DNA of 64,000 nucleotides from Fermentibacter sp964564435 (GCA_964564435.1 CAZMAT010000012.1:13411-77410), one strand, 5' to 3'. Counted from the stretch's first letter, positions 33,384 through 42,256 are shown. A program made the numbers and translations. The notes: generated by a model not told the origin, from the sequence alone.

Positions 33384-34007
33384 ATGGAATCCCGGAATCA
33401 GACGATCTGGAGCGAAAGGGTCACTTCGCGCGGTGCGGGGTACTTCCTCGACGTGCGGGAAACGGGCAGGGGCAGGGTGTTCCTGTCCATGGCCCAGAGC
33501 CGCCCGGCCGAGGGCGGCGGCTGGAAGCAGGACAGGATCGTGGTTTTCGAGAGCGGCCTCGAGCCCTTCCGCAGGGCCGTCCTCTCGGCCTTGAAGGTGA
33601 TGGACCGCGAATCCGGCGACAGGCGCAGGGTCGAGCTCGAAGAGGTGCACAGGCTGCACCCGAAGGCCTTCGAGAAATGGACCCCGGAGGACGACGCCGA
33701 GCTCAGGCGCCTGGCCGGCGAGGGCGGCACGCCCTCCTCCATCGCTGAAGCCCTGGGCAGAACCGAGCGCGCGGTCAGGATGCGGCTCGAGGGGCGCGAC
33801 GCCGTGCTGGCCTCCGAAGGCAGGGCGGTTCAGTCCGGGTCCGGCGTAGCGCAGGCGGTTCCGGCAGCCGAAAGCAGCGCGGGCCGGGCGGCCGGTGCCG
33901 GTGCGGTGCAGGGCGAACCGGCAAGGGTGGGGGTCAGTCCCGGTTCAGGATCAGCTGGATCGTCCCGGGGTCGGAGGAAAGCAGCCAGTAGTCCTCCCCC
34001 CCTATGA
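33384..34007 (+). CDS. PUR-domain (DUF3276-like) nucleic-acid-binding protein
   Basis: 207 residues; ATG 33384 follows GGAGGTGCGGCG. Residues about 8-75 are one PUR repeat: WSERVTSRGAGYFLDVRET, RVFLSMAQSRP, DRIVVFESGLEPFRRAVL. This domain binds single-stranded DNA or RNA in Bacteroidetes and Borrelia relatives. Residues about 95-135 look like a small helical segment (WTPEDDAELRRLAGEGGTP, then IAEALGRTERAVRMRLE) resembling a SANT/HTH-type helix pair. The rest is Ala/Gly/Ser-rich and ends basic. Its last 74 bp overlap the opposite-strand gene, so the true end could be earlier. Confidence 0.75.
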   Translation: MESRNQTIWSERVTSRGAGYFLDVRETGRGRVFLSMAQSRPAEGGGWKQDRIVVFESGLEPFRRAVLSALKVMDRESGDRRRVELEEVHRLHPKAFEKWTPEDDAELRRLAGEGGTPSSIAEALGRTERAVRMRLEGRDAVLASEGRAVQSGSGVAQAVPAAESSAGRAAGAGAVQGEPARVGVSPGSGSAGSSRGRRKAASSPPPL

Positions 34008-34452
34008 TCATCCGCCACATGCCCACGGGGAGGTCCGGGTCGTCCGCAGGCTCCACAAACAACGGTGCCGAGGCTCCGAGCCGGACCTCCTCGGGCACGA
34101 AGTAGTCGTAGTACATCTCGGCGAAGCCCGTCAGCTCCGAATCGGTCCCGGTCGAGCCGGTGGCGGGCTCGAGGATCCCGCCCTCGCGCACCAGGTCGGT
34201 CGTCACCAGCAGAACCAGCGAGTCGCCCTCCAGCGTCCAGTTGCCCGACCTCTCGCGCAGCCTCGCCTCGCCGTCCATCTCGCTCTCGCGCCAGACGAAG
34301 CGGCCGTCGTCGAAGAAGGCGTAGACGCGCGAATAGCCCGAGGCGACCATGGGCATGGCGTGCCAGAACCCGGCTATCCCGCCTGCGGGCATCGCGGTCA
34401 GGCTCGACAGATCCGGATAGAACGCCGCGATCATCAGCAATGCTGTCAACAT
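33934..34452 (-). CDS. small exported protein, function unknown
   Basis: 172 residues from ATG 34452, with AAGGAG upstream and a hydrophobic N-terminus (MLTALLMIAAFYPDLSSL). The body has GFWHAMPMVASGYSRVYAFF, then FVWRESEMDGEARLRERSG and WTLEGDSLVLLV, the pattern of small lipocalin-like beta-barrel proteins that report a display or scoring value; the fold is a guess. Shares its 3' end with the PUR gene over 74 bp and is divergent from the GH85 gene. Confidence 0.65.
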   Translation of the reverse strand: MLTALLMIAAFYPDLSSLTAMPAGGIAGFWHAMPMVASGYSRVYAFFDDGRFVWRESEMDGEARLRERSGNWTLEGDSLVLLVTTDLVREGGILEPATGSTGTDSELTGFAEMYYDYFVPEEVRLGASAPLFVEPADDPDLPVGMWRMIIGGEDYWLLSSDPGTIQLILNRD

Positions 34453-34647
34453 CTTCCGCTTACTCTCCTTCTTTTCGGCCGCCGAACCCGGAGATGCCGG
34501 CCTTCCAGGAGCAATCTGCCGCCGCAGCGGCTGGCCGGCAATCGACTCAGTGACAGCCGCGTCCACGGGATGGACGAACCCCCGCCCCCGTCCTATTCTG
34601 TACCCCGATGGACGGTCCGGCATTCCGCAACGTCGAAGGATGAGGCC

Positions 34648-36888
34648 ATGAAGACGCTCGTGCCGCTGTGCCTTTCCCTCCTGGCGGGCTCTGCCCTCGC
34701 CCAGTTCCCGCCCGGCCAGCCGCTCTGCTCCTACTGGTATCCCGACGAGATCCTCACGTGGGACCCTGCAACCGATCCCGACGCCCCCTACAACGTCTCC
34801 TCAGTCCCTCTCGCGACCCGCGTGCCTTACGGGATCCAGGTCAATCCCCACGCGCGACCGGACGAGGCGCAGATCTCGACCCTGTGCGCCTGGTACGGCA
34901 CCAGCAGCAACCCCTCGCAGGGCAGGGAGGACTTCGACGTCTTCGCGCCGAACTACTGGATGTATATCGACATCATGGTCTTCTGGGGAGGATCCGCGGG
35001 CGAGGGTCTGATCCTCGCCCCCGCCCCCTACGTGATCGACGCCGCCCACAGGAACGGCGTGCCGGTGTACGGCACCGTCTTCTTCCCCCCGACGGCCTAC
35101 GGCGGGCAGATCGAGTGGGTGTGGGACCTCGTCCAGAAGGACGGAAGCACCTTCCCGGTTGCTGACAAGCTGATCCAGGCGGCCGAGTACTACGGCTTCG
35201 AGGGCTGGTTCATCAACCAGGAGACGGCGGGTGGGAACGCCCAGCTCGCGCTCCAGATGCGCGACTTCATGGACTACGTCCAGACTGCGTCCGACATCGA
35301 CGTGATGTGGTACGACGCGATGATCGAGAACGGCGCCATCGCCTGGCAGAACGCCCTCAACCCCAGCAACGACATGTTCTTCCACGACGGCGGGGTCATC
35401 TCTGACGAGTTCTTCATCAACTTCAACTGGAACCAGACCGGCCTCGTGAACTCAGGCACCCTGGCCGAGAGCTACGGCAGGAGCCGCTACGAGCTCTTCG
35501 CCGGGGCCGACGTCGAGGCGAACGGATACGGCACTTCGGTCAACTGGGCGGTGCTGTTCCCCGAGGGGCAGCCCCACAGGGCTTCCCTGGGCTTCTACAG
35601 GCCCGAGTGGTGCTTCAACTCGTCCACGGGGCCCGCGGACTTCTACGAGAAGGAGAACAGGTTCTGGGTCGGCGCCAACCGCGACCCGTCGAACACCACG
35701 ACTTCCTCGCCCTGGAAGGGGATGGCCCACTACGTGCCCGACCGCTCCGTGATCGGCTCCTGCCCGTTCGTCACGAACTTCAGCACCGGGCAGGGGGCCA
35801 TCTACGCGATAGACGGCCTGGTGGAGCGAACCGGCGAATGGAGCAACCTATCCCTGCAGGACGTTCTCCCGACTTGGCGTTGGATATCTACCAGCTCAGG
35901 CACCCCGCTTTACCCAGATCTAGTCTGGGACGACGCCTACTACGGCGGTACGTGCCTCTCGGTCTCGGGCGACCTCGCGGCCGGCACGTCCTCCGACCTG
36001 ATGCTCTACTCGACCGACATCGCCCTCGGTTCCTCCAGCTCATGCGTCATAGCCTTCAAGGCCACGGCTGCAGGGCAGCCCAGCAGGATCCAGATCGCCC
36101 TCGACCTGAACGACACCTCGGGGCCTGGGGCCTTCGTCGATGTCGGCAGCTCGTACCAGGCGGGATGGAACCTGAAGACTGTCAGCCTGTCCGGCTATTC
36201 CGGCCACACCCTCGAGGCCCTGGGGCTTAGGTTCGTCTCGCCGTCAGCCGTTTCGGACTTCGACGCCAGGATAGGCAGGCTGGGCCTGCTCGACGGCCCG
36301 CCCGATCCCCCGGCTGCCCCTACGGGCCTCTGGGTCGACGGCTTCTACCAGAGCGACGACGACCACGGCTCGGTGCGCCTGAGGTGGACACGCTCATCTG
36401 ACGAAGTCTACCAGTACAACGTCTACCGCCTCGACGACAGCGGCTCGCGCACGTTCCTGTGGGGCACGCCCGACAACGCCTGCTTCGTACCCGAACTCCT
36501 CAGGGAAGCCGGGGAGACCGTGACCACCCTCTTCGTCGAGGCCGTCGGCCCCGACTTCAGCGCCGAGGGAGCCGATTCCGTCACCGTCACGTGGACGATC
36601 ACGGGCATCGAGGGGTCGCCGCCCGTCGCCCGACCGACGCTCGACAGCCCGACGCCGAACCCCTCCTCCGCCGCTCTCGACCTGTCCTTCAGCCTGCCCG
36701 CGGCCGGGGTCGCCAGGCTCGCCGTCTACGGGCTCGACGGCAGGCTCGTGGAGGTGCTGCTCGACGGGGATGCGGCGGAGGGTATGCACGAACTGCGCTG
36801 GGAAGCCCGGGATGTGCCGGCGGGCATCTACTTCGTCAGGCTCGACTGCCCGTCTGGTTCTGTGGTGCGCAGCCTGGTCAGGCTGTAG
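34648..36888 (+). CDS. secreted GH85 endo-beta-N-acetylglucosaminidase with C-terminal sorting-type domain
   Basis: 746 residues. ATG 34648, signal peptide MKTLVPLCLSLLAGSALAQ. The catalytic barrel matches GH85: APAPYVIDAAHRNGVPVYG, GWFINQE with Asn 190 and acid Glu 192 (the N-x-E pair of Endo-A-type enzymes), then WYDAMIENGAIAWQNALN. GH85 enzymes cut the chitobiose core of N-glycans on glycoproteins. Residues about 430-560 are a beta-sandwich carbohydrate-binding-like module, about 570-650 a fibronectin III-like module, and the last 75 (DSPTPNPSSAALDLSFSLP, then PAGIYFVRLDCPSG) the FlgD/type IX-like tail. Probably external glycan foraging. Confidence 0.88.
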   Translation: MKTLVPLCLSLLAGSALAQFPPGQPLCSYWYPDEILTWDPATDPDAPYNVSSVPLATRVPYGIQVNPHARPDEAQISTLCAWYGTSSNPSQGREDFDVFAPNYWMYIDIMVFWGGSAGEGLILAPAPYVIDAAHRNGVPVYGTVFFPPTAYGGQIEWVWDLVQKDGSTFPVADKLIQAAEYYGFEGWFINQETAGGNAQLALQMRDFMDYVQTASDIDVMWYDAMIENGAIAWQNALNPSNDMFFHDGGVISDEFFINFNWNQTGLVNSGTLAESYGRSRYELFAGADVEANGYGTSVNWAVLFPEGQPHRASLGFYRPEWCFNSSTGPADFYEKENRFWVGANRDPSNTTTSSPWKGMAHYVPDRSVIGSCPFVTNFSTGQGAIYAIDGLVERTGEWSNLSLQDVLPTWRWISTSSGTPLYPDLVWDDAYYGGTCLSVSGDLAAGTSSDLMLYSTDIALGSSSSCVIAFKATAAGQPSRIQIALDLNDTSGPGAFVDVGSSYQAGWNLKTVSLSGYSGHTLEALGLRFVSPSAVSDFDARIGRLGLLDGPPDPPAAPTGLWVDGFYQSDDDHGSVRLRWTRSSDEVYQYNVYRLDDSGSRTFLWGTPDNACFVPELLREAGETVTTLFVEAVGPDFSAEGADSVTVTWTITGIEGSPPVARPTLDSPTPNPSSAALDLSFSLPAAGVARLAVYGLDGRLVEVLLDGDAAEGMHELRWEARDVPAGIYFVRLDCPSGSVVRSLVRL

Positions 36889-36926
36889 CCCCGGCTGCTA
36901 GAACAGGCCGCCAACTTGGGGGGATC

Positions 36927-37319
36927 ATGGCAGGTCGAAAGAGTCCCGTCGCGATAGTGCTGGGCATCATCCTCGTGGTTCTTGGAATCCTCGGGATCGC
37001 GGGTGGAGGCGGGGGTGCGGGGCCATTCATCCCGCTGTTCATCGGAGCCGCCCTGACCTTCCTCGGTTTCCGGGGCGGGAGGCGGGGGCAGATCGTCTTC
37101 GGCCACGCCTGCATAGTGGCGGGGTGCTACATGGTCTCCTGGGGCGTGCAGCTCGCGCAGGTCATCGGATCGGCGCCCGACTGGCTGCAGATACTGGGCG
37201 GCCCCCTCTTCTGGGGCCTGTTCTCGATATTCGGCGGTATCTGCGCCAACTTCCACGGATTCTGCCACTGCGTGCAGAGCTGCTCGAAGGAAGGAAGCAA
37301 GGTATCATGCCAGTTCTGA
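36927..37319 (+). CDS. small membrane protein, function unknown
   Basis: 130 residues with a GGGGGGA ribosome site. Two close membrane helices (about 7-25 and 31-50) flank a Gly-rich turn GIAGGGGGAGP; a third spans about 60-78 and a fourth may lie at 90-105. The C-terminal part is Cys-rich (CANFHGFCHCVQSCS), which could bind metal or form disulfides. The next gene starts inside its last codons (13-bp overlap), so the two are translationally coupled. Confidence 0.65.
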   Translation: MAGRKSPVAIVLGIILVVLGILGIAGGGGGAGPFIPLFIGAALTFLGFRGGRRGQIVFGHACIVAGCYMVSWGVQLAQVIGSAPDWLQILGGPLFWGLFSIFGGICANFHGFCHCVQSCSKEGSKVSCQF

Positions 37320-38104
37320 ATGCTGCGTCCTCCTCGCCGAACCGCTCCCGTGCCGGTGCTCTGCTGATCTCCGCTGCCCTTTCGGCGCTCGCTGCGACTG
37401 TTGGCTGGAGTGAGGGATCCGGCCCCGGGCCTGCCGTGACCCACGAGTCGCCCGGGCGCACGGTGACCCTGGACTATCTGAAGCCGTGCATCGTGACCGA
37501 TTCCGGAACGGGCTGGGAGTTCAGCTTCACGTACCCGCCCGTGGTGCCGGGACTCGAGTTCATCTGGGCCGAGGCCGTCGAGCACATGGAGGATGTGAGG
37601 ATCTCCTTCGCGAGCGAAGCGGATTCACAGTTCACCGATCATGAACCGGAACTCTGGGAGTCATGGATGATCGAGGGCGGCATGAGCCTGCTCCCCGCCC
37701 CGGACGGATTCGCCGTCGGGATGTGCGAATACTGGTGGTTCACCGGCGGCGCCCATGGCATGAACAACACGATCCTGTACAGATACGCCCTCGTGGAAGG
37801 ACCAGGATCTCAGGAATGGGTCGAGATCGACTCTCGTGACCTGCTGGCGGATTCGTCCGAACTCGTCAGGCTCTCGGCCATCGTCTGCGACAGCCTCGAG
37901 GTAAGACTCGGGCCGGACCCGGACATGGAGTGGATCCAGAGGGGCGCGGGGCCGTACTGGGAGAACTACTCGATGCTCTGGCCGGTGCCCGACTCCTCGG
38001 GCGCCCTGGCCGGCTTCACGGTGCGCTTCGCGGAGTACGCAGTCGGCCCGTACTGCTTCGGCCAGCAGGAGGTCTTCGTGCCGCTGGAGTTCCTTAGGCC
38101 CTGA
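37307..38104 (+). CDS. exported protein with DUF3298/RsiV-like domain
   Basis: 265 residues from ATG 37307. An N-terminal signal or anchor (RAGALLISAALSALAATVG) precedes a domain with EYWWFTGGAHGMNNTILYRY, the mark of DUF4163/DUF3298 proteins such as RsiV and YdaN-type envelope proteins. It ends AEYAVGPYCFGQQEVFVPLEF, also typical. RsiV is an anti-sigma factor sensing lysozyme, but most family members are of unknown role and no sigma factor is nearby. It overlaps the preceding membrane-protein gene. Confidence 0.75.
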   Translation: MPVLNAASSSPNRSRAGALLISAALSALAATVGWSEGSGPGPAVTHESPGRTVTLDYLKPCIVTDSGTGWEFSFTYPPVVPGLEFIWAEAVEHMEDVRISFASEADSQFTDHEPELWESWMIEGGMSLLPAPDGFAVGMCEYWWFTGGAHGMNNTILYRYALVEGPGSQEWVEIDSRDLLADSSELVRLSAIVCDSLEVRLGPDPDMEWIQRGAGPYWENYSMLWPVPDSSGALAGFTVRFAEYAVGPYCFGQQEVFVPLEFLRP

Positions 38105-38174
38105 CAGACCTTTTACCGATCCAAGCGCCTGGTGTGTAGTCGCTTCTTTTCTACATGCAATCAGGGCATTGATC

Positions 38175-38203
38175 AAGGCCGCCGTTCGAGAATCGGCGGC
38201 CTT
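38175..38203. terminator. bidirectional hairpin after tRNA fragment, left copy
   Basis: AAGGCCGCCG, loop TTCGAGAAT, CGGCGGCCTT: a 10-bp stem with only TT after it on either strand. It lies 70 bp after the DUF3298 gene and downstream (minus strand) of the tRNA 3' fragment. The same sequence recurs at 38331-38358. Confidence 0.55.
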
Positions 38204-38230
38204 GTCCAGTATGGTACCCCCGACGGGACT

Positions 38231-38330
38231 NNNNNNNNNNNNNNNNNNNNNNNNNNNNNNNNNNNNNNNNNNNNNNNNNNNNNNNNNNNNNNNNNNNNNN
38301 NNNNNNNNNNNNNNNNNNNNNNNNNNNNNN
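38231..38330. other. assembly gap of 100 N
   Basis: Exactly 100 N. The 55 bases before it (38176-38230) are identical to the 55 bases after it (38331-38385). Two contigs that overlap by one 55-mer give this pattern, so probably no sequence is missing here and one 55-bp copy is redundant. Confidence 0.95.
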
Positions 38331-38366
38331 AGGCCGCCGTTCGAGAATCGGCGGCCTTGTCCAGTA

Positions 38367-38400
38367 TGGTACCCCCGACGGGACTCGAACCCGTTCGGGG
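38367..38400 (-). pseudogene. 3' fragment of a tRNA gene
   Basis: On the minus strand a T arm ACGGG-TTCGAGT-CCCGT (38394-38378) is followed by CGGGGGT, a discriminator A and CCA (38367-38369). No matching 5' acceptor, D arm or anticodon arm exists upstream, where the sequence instead runs into the end of the lipoprotein gene. It looks like a tRNA 3' end left by integration or rearrangement. Which tRNA it came from cannot be told. Confidence 0.6.
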
Positions 38401-38410
38401 TTTGATACGT

Positions 38411-39004
38411 TCAGTTGCCAGCCGGACCGGACTCCTTCTCGGTTGCCGGTTGCCAGATCTCGCTGATCGAAGGCCAGTAGAGATCATCCAGGAGATCCTT
38501 CAGGGCTTCCCGGTTGCCTGTTTCTCTGGCTTCTAGCTGTTCGTAGGTGGGTATGAAGCCGAGGGCGACATCGAGCACGCCTGCAGGAGCTGTGGCAGCC
38601 TTCGACCCTGAACCTCTGGATGTGGTATCAGCGAACGCCTCATCGATCTTCTGATCCATAAAATCCAGGAAAGCGACTGCACTCGCTTCGGCTTCGTCGA
38701 ACGCCGTCGCGTAGTCATCGACGATCCCCGTGATCAGATGTGCCTGCATCAGCCGGATAGACGAGTTGTACATCGCCTCTACATCGGAATACTGCCTTGC
38801 CGATTCGAAGTAGGCCTCTCCACTTCTGTTCGTGAGCGAGCCGAGGATGAACATCCTCTCGATCGACCTGACCCTGTAGAACTCGCATTGGCGGAAGGCC
38901 TCGGGATTCTCCGAAACGAGATCCTGCGTTGCGCATCCGAACAGGAGTGATGCGGAGGAGAACACGATCATCATCCGGACCAGAGCGTCCTTCTTCATCA
39001 TCAT
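38411..39004 (-). CDS. lipoprotein, function unknown
   Basis: 197 residues. Three ATGs in a row; the first (39004) is 7 bp after GGAGGG. MMIVFSSASLLFGCATQ is a lipoprotein signal with Cys near 24. The mature protein is helical, Glu/Ala-rich and low in Gly (YFESARQYSDVEAMYNSS, DEAEASAVAFLDFMDQ), unlike the beta-rich exported proteins around it. It is next to the tRNA fragment, and its sequence is less GC-rich than most genes here, which would fit recent arrival. No family recognised. Confidence 0.65.
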   Translation of the reverse strand: MMMKKDALVRMMIVFSSASLLFGCATQDLVSENPEAFRQCEFYRVRSIERMFILGSLTNRSGEAYFESARQYSDVEAMYNSSIRLMQAHLITGIVDDYATAFDEAEASAVAFLDFMDQKIDEAFADTTSRGSGSKAATAPAGVLDVALGFIPTYEQLEARETGNREALKDLLDDLYWPSISEIWQPATEKESGPAGN

Positions 39005-39093
39005 GTATCTGCCCTCCATTCGCTTACAATGCCGATACCTGGCCGATATAGGCTGTTCCTGTCGCATGTGCAAGGAGCAAATCGAACATCGGG

Positions 39094-40215
39094 CTACAGC
39101 GACTTGCGGAAACGCAGCATGGCGAGGGTGCCGAACGCGGCGCCGATGGCGGCGAGGGCGGCGAACTGCGGCCAGAGCACGTCGAAACCCACGCCCTTCA
39201 GGAAGATGCAGCGCACGATCACCAGCATGTGGCGTACCGGGTTCGCCAGGGTGGCCACCCGCAGGAACCCCGGCATGTTCCCGACCGGGAAGACGAAGCC
39301 CGAGAGCAGCACAGCGGGCATGATCAGGAAGAAGACCGACAGCATCGCCTGCTGCTGTGTCCGGCTCATCGTCGAGATTAGCACCCCAGCGCCCAGGGTG
39401 CTGACGATGTAGACGCAGCCCCCGGCCAGCAGGAGGAGCACGCTGCCCCTCACCGGGATCCCGAACCAGGAGGCGGCCACCGCTGTGACCACGATGATGT
39501 CGGCAAGGCCGATCAGCCCGAAGGGCACGGTCTTGCCCAGGATGAACTCCCACTTCCGCAGGGGCGTGACCAGCACCTGCTCGATGGTGCCCGTCTCCTT
39601 CTCGCGCGAGATGGCCATGCTCGAGAGCATAAGGGTGATGATCATCACTATCATCGCGATCACCCCGGGCACGAAGAAGAACCTGCTCTCGAGGCCGGGG
39701 TTGAACCACGCCACCGTCTGAAGGTCGACGGCGGGAGGGGCGGGGGTTCTCCCCGACGCTGCCGTCTCCTCCGCGAGCCTTCGGGAGGTGTACATGCCGA
39801 TAGCGGCCGTCAGGTACCCTGAGACGACGCCCGACGTGACGGCCTCCGTCCCGTCCGTGATGATCTGGATCGAGGTCCTCCTGCCAAGTACGAAGTCGCC
39901 GAATCCGTCGGGGATCACCAGAACGGCGTCGACGGTCCCCCGGTCGAGCAGGCTCTCGATGCGCCCGTCCGGGCCTGTGCCCGACAGGTCGAACACGCCG
40001 CTGCCCTCGAGTGCCTCCGTGAGCATCCTGCTCTCGGCGGACATGTCCCTGTCCATTACCGCGACGCTCGCGTGGAGCACGTCGGTCGTGACCGCGTATC
40101 CGAAGACCAGGGTCTGGAGCACCGGGACCACGAAGATCACGGTGCGCATCCTGGGGTCGCGAAACGCCTGGACGAGCTCCTTCCTGATCATCGCGCGGAG
40201 CCTCGGAGATGCCAT
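39094..40215 (-). CDS. ABC-2 type permease (YbhR-like)
   Basis: 373 residues. One N-terminal helix (TVIFVVPVLQTLVFGYAV), a large external domain of about 130 residues (SVAVMDRDMSAESRML), then five to six helices with the ABC-2 motif SREKETGTIEQVLVTPLRKWEFILGK, quoted in part as EKETGTIEQVLVTPL. The start ATG shares a base with the upstream stop (TGATG). Last gene of the exporter operon; with its twin it forms the membrane channel. By order and type it corresponds to E. coli YbhR. Confidence 0.87.
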   Translation of the reverse strand: MASPRLRAMIRKELVQAFRDPRMRTVIFVVPVLQTLVFGYAVTTDVLHASVAVMDRDMSAESRMLTEALEGSGVFDLSGTGPDGRIESLLDRGTVDAVLVIPDGFGDFVLGRRTSIQIITDGTEAVTSGVVSGYLTAAIGMYTSRRLAEETAASGRTPAPPAVDLQTVAWFNPGLESRFFFVPGVIAMIVMIITLMLSSMAISREKETGTIEQVLVTPLRKWEFILGKTVPFGLIGLADIIVVTAVAASWFGIPVRGSVLLLLAGGCVYIVSTLGAGVLISTMSRTQQQAMLSVFFLIMPAVLLSGFVFPVGNMPGFLRVATLANPVRHMLVIVRCIFLKGVGFDVLWPQFAALAAIGAAFGTLAMLRFRKSL

Positions 40216-41321
40216 CAGTCGAGCCTCAGCCTGAGCCTGCGCCGGGCAACGCTCAGCATCAGCAGGGTGAATGCGGCGAGGGCGGCCGCATCCATCGCCA
40301 CGAGGGAGAAGCTGCCACCCTTGAGGAAGACGGTCTTGAGCGCGGAGACGAGATAGCGCGATGGAAGCAGCCTGCTGACGAGCCTGATGAACGCCGGCAT
40401 CCCGTCGATGTCGTAGACGAACCCTGACAGCAGGAAGGACGGCAGGAACGACGTGACGATGGCGATCTGGCTCGCCAGGAGCTGGTTCCTGGCCGCGATG
40501 CTTATGGCCAGGCCCATGGCCTGCGCCCCGACGATGAACAGTAGCATCATAGCAGCCAGCACGAGGAAGCTCCCGCGCAGGGGCACGCCGAAGGCGAAGG
40601 TCGCCATGCCGGCCGTCATCGCCGCATCGATCATGCCGAGCGCGACATAGGGCAGGAGCTTGCCCAGGATGAGCTCCCCCGGCCTGAGGGGGCTCGCGGC
40701 GAGCTGCTCCATCGTGCCGTTCTCCCACTCCCGGGCGACAGTGAGAGACGTGAGCATCGCGGCCACGACCATCAGGATCACAGCCGAGAGCCCGGGGATG
40801 ATCGCGTTGCGAGTTTCGCGCGAGGGATTGTACCAGTTGCTGGTGCTCACCTCGACCAGAGGCTCAGCGGGGAAGCCACCGGGGAGCACGAATGAAGAGG
40901 TGATGCTCCGGGCGTACATCATCGCAGCCCTGGCCGTGCGGGAGTCGCTGCCGTCCAGGATGAGCTGGACCCTCCCGGACCTGCCCCCGGCGACGCTGTC
41001 GGCGAATCCCGCGTCGATCACGAGGGCAGAGGAGATTTCGCGCCTGTCGATCGCATCCGACAGGTCGGCGTAGCCATCGAGATACCGCACCAGCCCGAAC
41101 CCTCCCGAGGCGTCGAAGGTTCGCACGAGCGCCCTGCTCTCGGGGGTGCGGCCCGGGTCGAGCACTCCCAGGGGCACTTCCTCGACATCGAGCGACAGCG
41201 CCCAGCCGAACAGGATCATCAGCAGCAGCGGCATCGCCAGGCCCATGCCCAGGCTGCGCGGATCGCGGAAAATGTGTATGGCCTCCTTGCGGGCCACAGC
41301 AGCGACGCGGCCCGGGTTCAT
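40215..41321 (-). CDS. ABC-2 type permease (YbhS-like)
   Basis: 368 residues, same plan as its neighbour: helix GMGLAMPLLLMILFGWAL, external domain (GVLDPGRTPESRALVRTF), then five to six helices with AREWENGTMEQLAASPL. The start ATG overlaps the stop of the ATPase gene upstream (ATGA). Corresponds in order to E. coli YbhS. The pair would export hydrophobic or cationic compounds by analogy with YbhFSR; the real substrate is unknown. Confidence 0.87.
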   Translation of the reverse strand: MNPGRVAAVARKEAIHIFRDPRSLGMGLAMPLLLMILFGWALSLDVEEVPLGVLDPGRTPESRALVRTFDASGGFGLVRYLDGYADLSDAIDRREISSALVIDAGFADSVAGGRSGRVQLILDGSDSRTARAAMMYARSITSSFVLPGGFPAEPLVEVSTSNWYNPSRETRNAIIPGLSAVILMVVAAMLTSLTVAREWENGTMEQLAASPLRPGELILGKLLPYVALGMIDAAMTAGMATFAFGVPLRGSFLVLAAMMLLFIVGAQAMGLAISIAARNQLLASQIAIVTSFLPSFLLSGFVYDIDGMPAFIRLVSRLLPSRYLVSALKTVFLKGGSFSLVAMDAAALAAFTLLMLSVARRRLRLRLD

Positions 41322-42256
41322 AAAGCTTCTCCCTGTACGTTCCGCACTGCCGGGTCACGCACGAGCCTCACGAAAACATCCTCCAGCGTGGGTTCGATGA
41401 CCCTCGCTCCGCTCACTCCGTGAGCCGAGGACAGGGCCGCAGCCGAAGCCGCGGGATCGCCCGAATAGGCGTGGATCGCGTCGCCGAAGAGGAAGGCCTC
41501 CTCGACGCCGGCCGCGCGCGCAATCGTGTCGAGCATGCCCGCCGGATCGGCGCAGCGGACTTCGACCACTCCCGGGCCGTGCTCCCGCTTCAGTTCGCCT
41601 GGAGTGCCTGACGCGACGATCCTGCCCGCGTGGATCATCGCTAGCCTGCCGCAGAAGTCGGCCTCCTGCATGTAGTGCGTGGTGACGAACACCGTGACGC
41701 CGCCCCCGGCCAGGCCGTAGATGATGTCCCAGAACTCCCCGCGCGTGCGCGGATCGACTCCGGATGTAGGCTCGTCGAGGAAGAGGATGCGCGGGCGGTG
41801 CATCAGCGAGCATCCCAGCGCGAGCCTCTGCCTCCTGCCCGGATCGAGCACGGAGACCGGAAGCGACTCTGACCCGGCGAGACCCACCGCCCCGAGCACC
41901 TCGCCGATCCTGCGGGAGGCCTCTCTGCCGTCCAGGCCGTATACGCCCGCGAAGAAGGCGGCGTTCTCGCCCACCGTAAGGTCCCTGTAGAGCGAGAACC
42001 GCTGGCTCATGTAGCCGATCACGGCCCTGACCTCATCGGGCCGCCTCGACACGTCGATCCCCGCGATCGTCGCCGTGCCTGAAGTCGGCTTCAGGAGCCC
42101 GCACATGATCCTGATGGTGGTCGACTTGCCGGCGCCGTTCGGACCCAGGAACCCGAAGACCTCGCCCTGCTCGACCGAGAGCGAGATCGAATCGACGGCC
42201 GTGAAGCCGCCGAACCTCTTCGAGAGCCCTTCCAGGCGGACGGCGTCCTCAGCCAT
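41318..42256 (-). CDS. ABC transporter ATPase (C-terminal YbhF-like half)
   Basis: 312 residues. Walker A GPNGAGKSTT, Walker B RILFLDEPTSGVDP, H-loop VTTHYMQEA. The signature is LDPGRRQRLALGC instead of LSGG; a similarly altered LPLG-type signature is a feature of the second nucleotide-binding domain of YbhF. The C-terminal about 90 residues end VIEPTLEDVFVRLV, typical of ABC-2 drug exporters. It starts 8 bp inside the preceding ATPase gene. Confidence 0.9.
   Translation of the reverse strand: MAEDAVRLEGLSKRFGGFTAVDSISLSVEQGEVFGFLGPNGAGKSTTIRIMCGLLKPTSGTATIAGIDVSRRPDEVRAVIGYMSQRFSLYRDLTVGENAAFFAGVYGLDGREASRRIGEVLGAVGLAGSESLPVSVLDPGRRQRLALGCSLMHRPRILFLDEPTSGVDPRTRGEFWDIIYGLAGGGVTVFVTTHYMQEADFCGRLAMIHAGRIVASGTPGELKREHGPGVVEVRCADPAGMLDTIARAAGVEEAFLFGDAIHAYSGDPAASAAALSSAHGVSGARVIEPTLEDVFVRLVRDPAVRNVQGEAL

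Noticed and set aside
38173..38487. Protein-coding frames running through the second N gap
   Set aside because: They consist of N-derived unknown residues and repeated tRNA/hairpin sequence.
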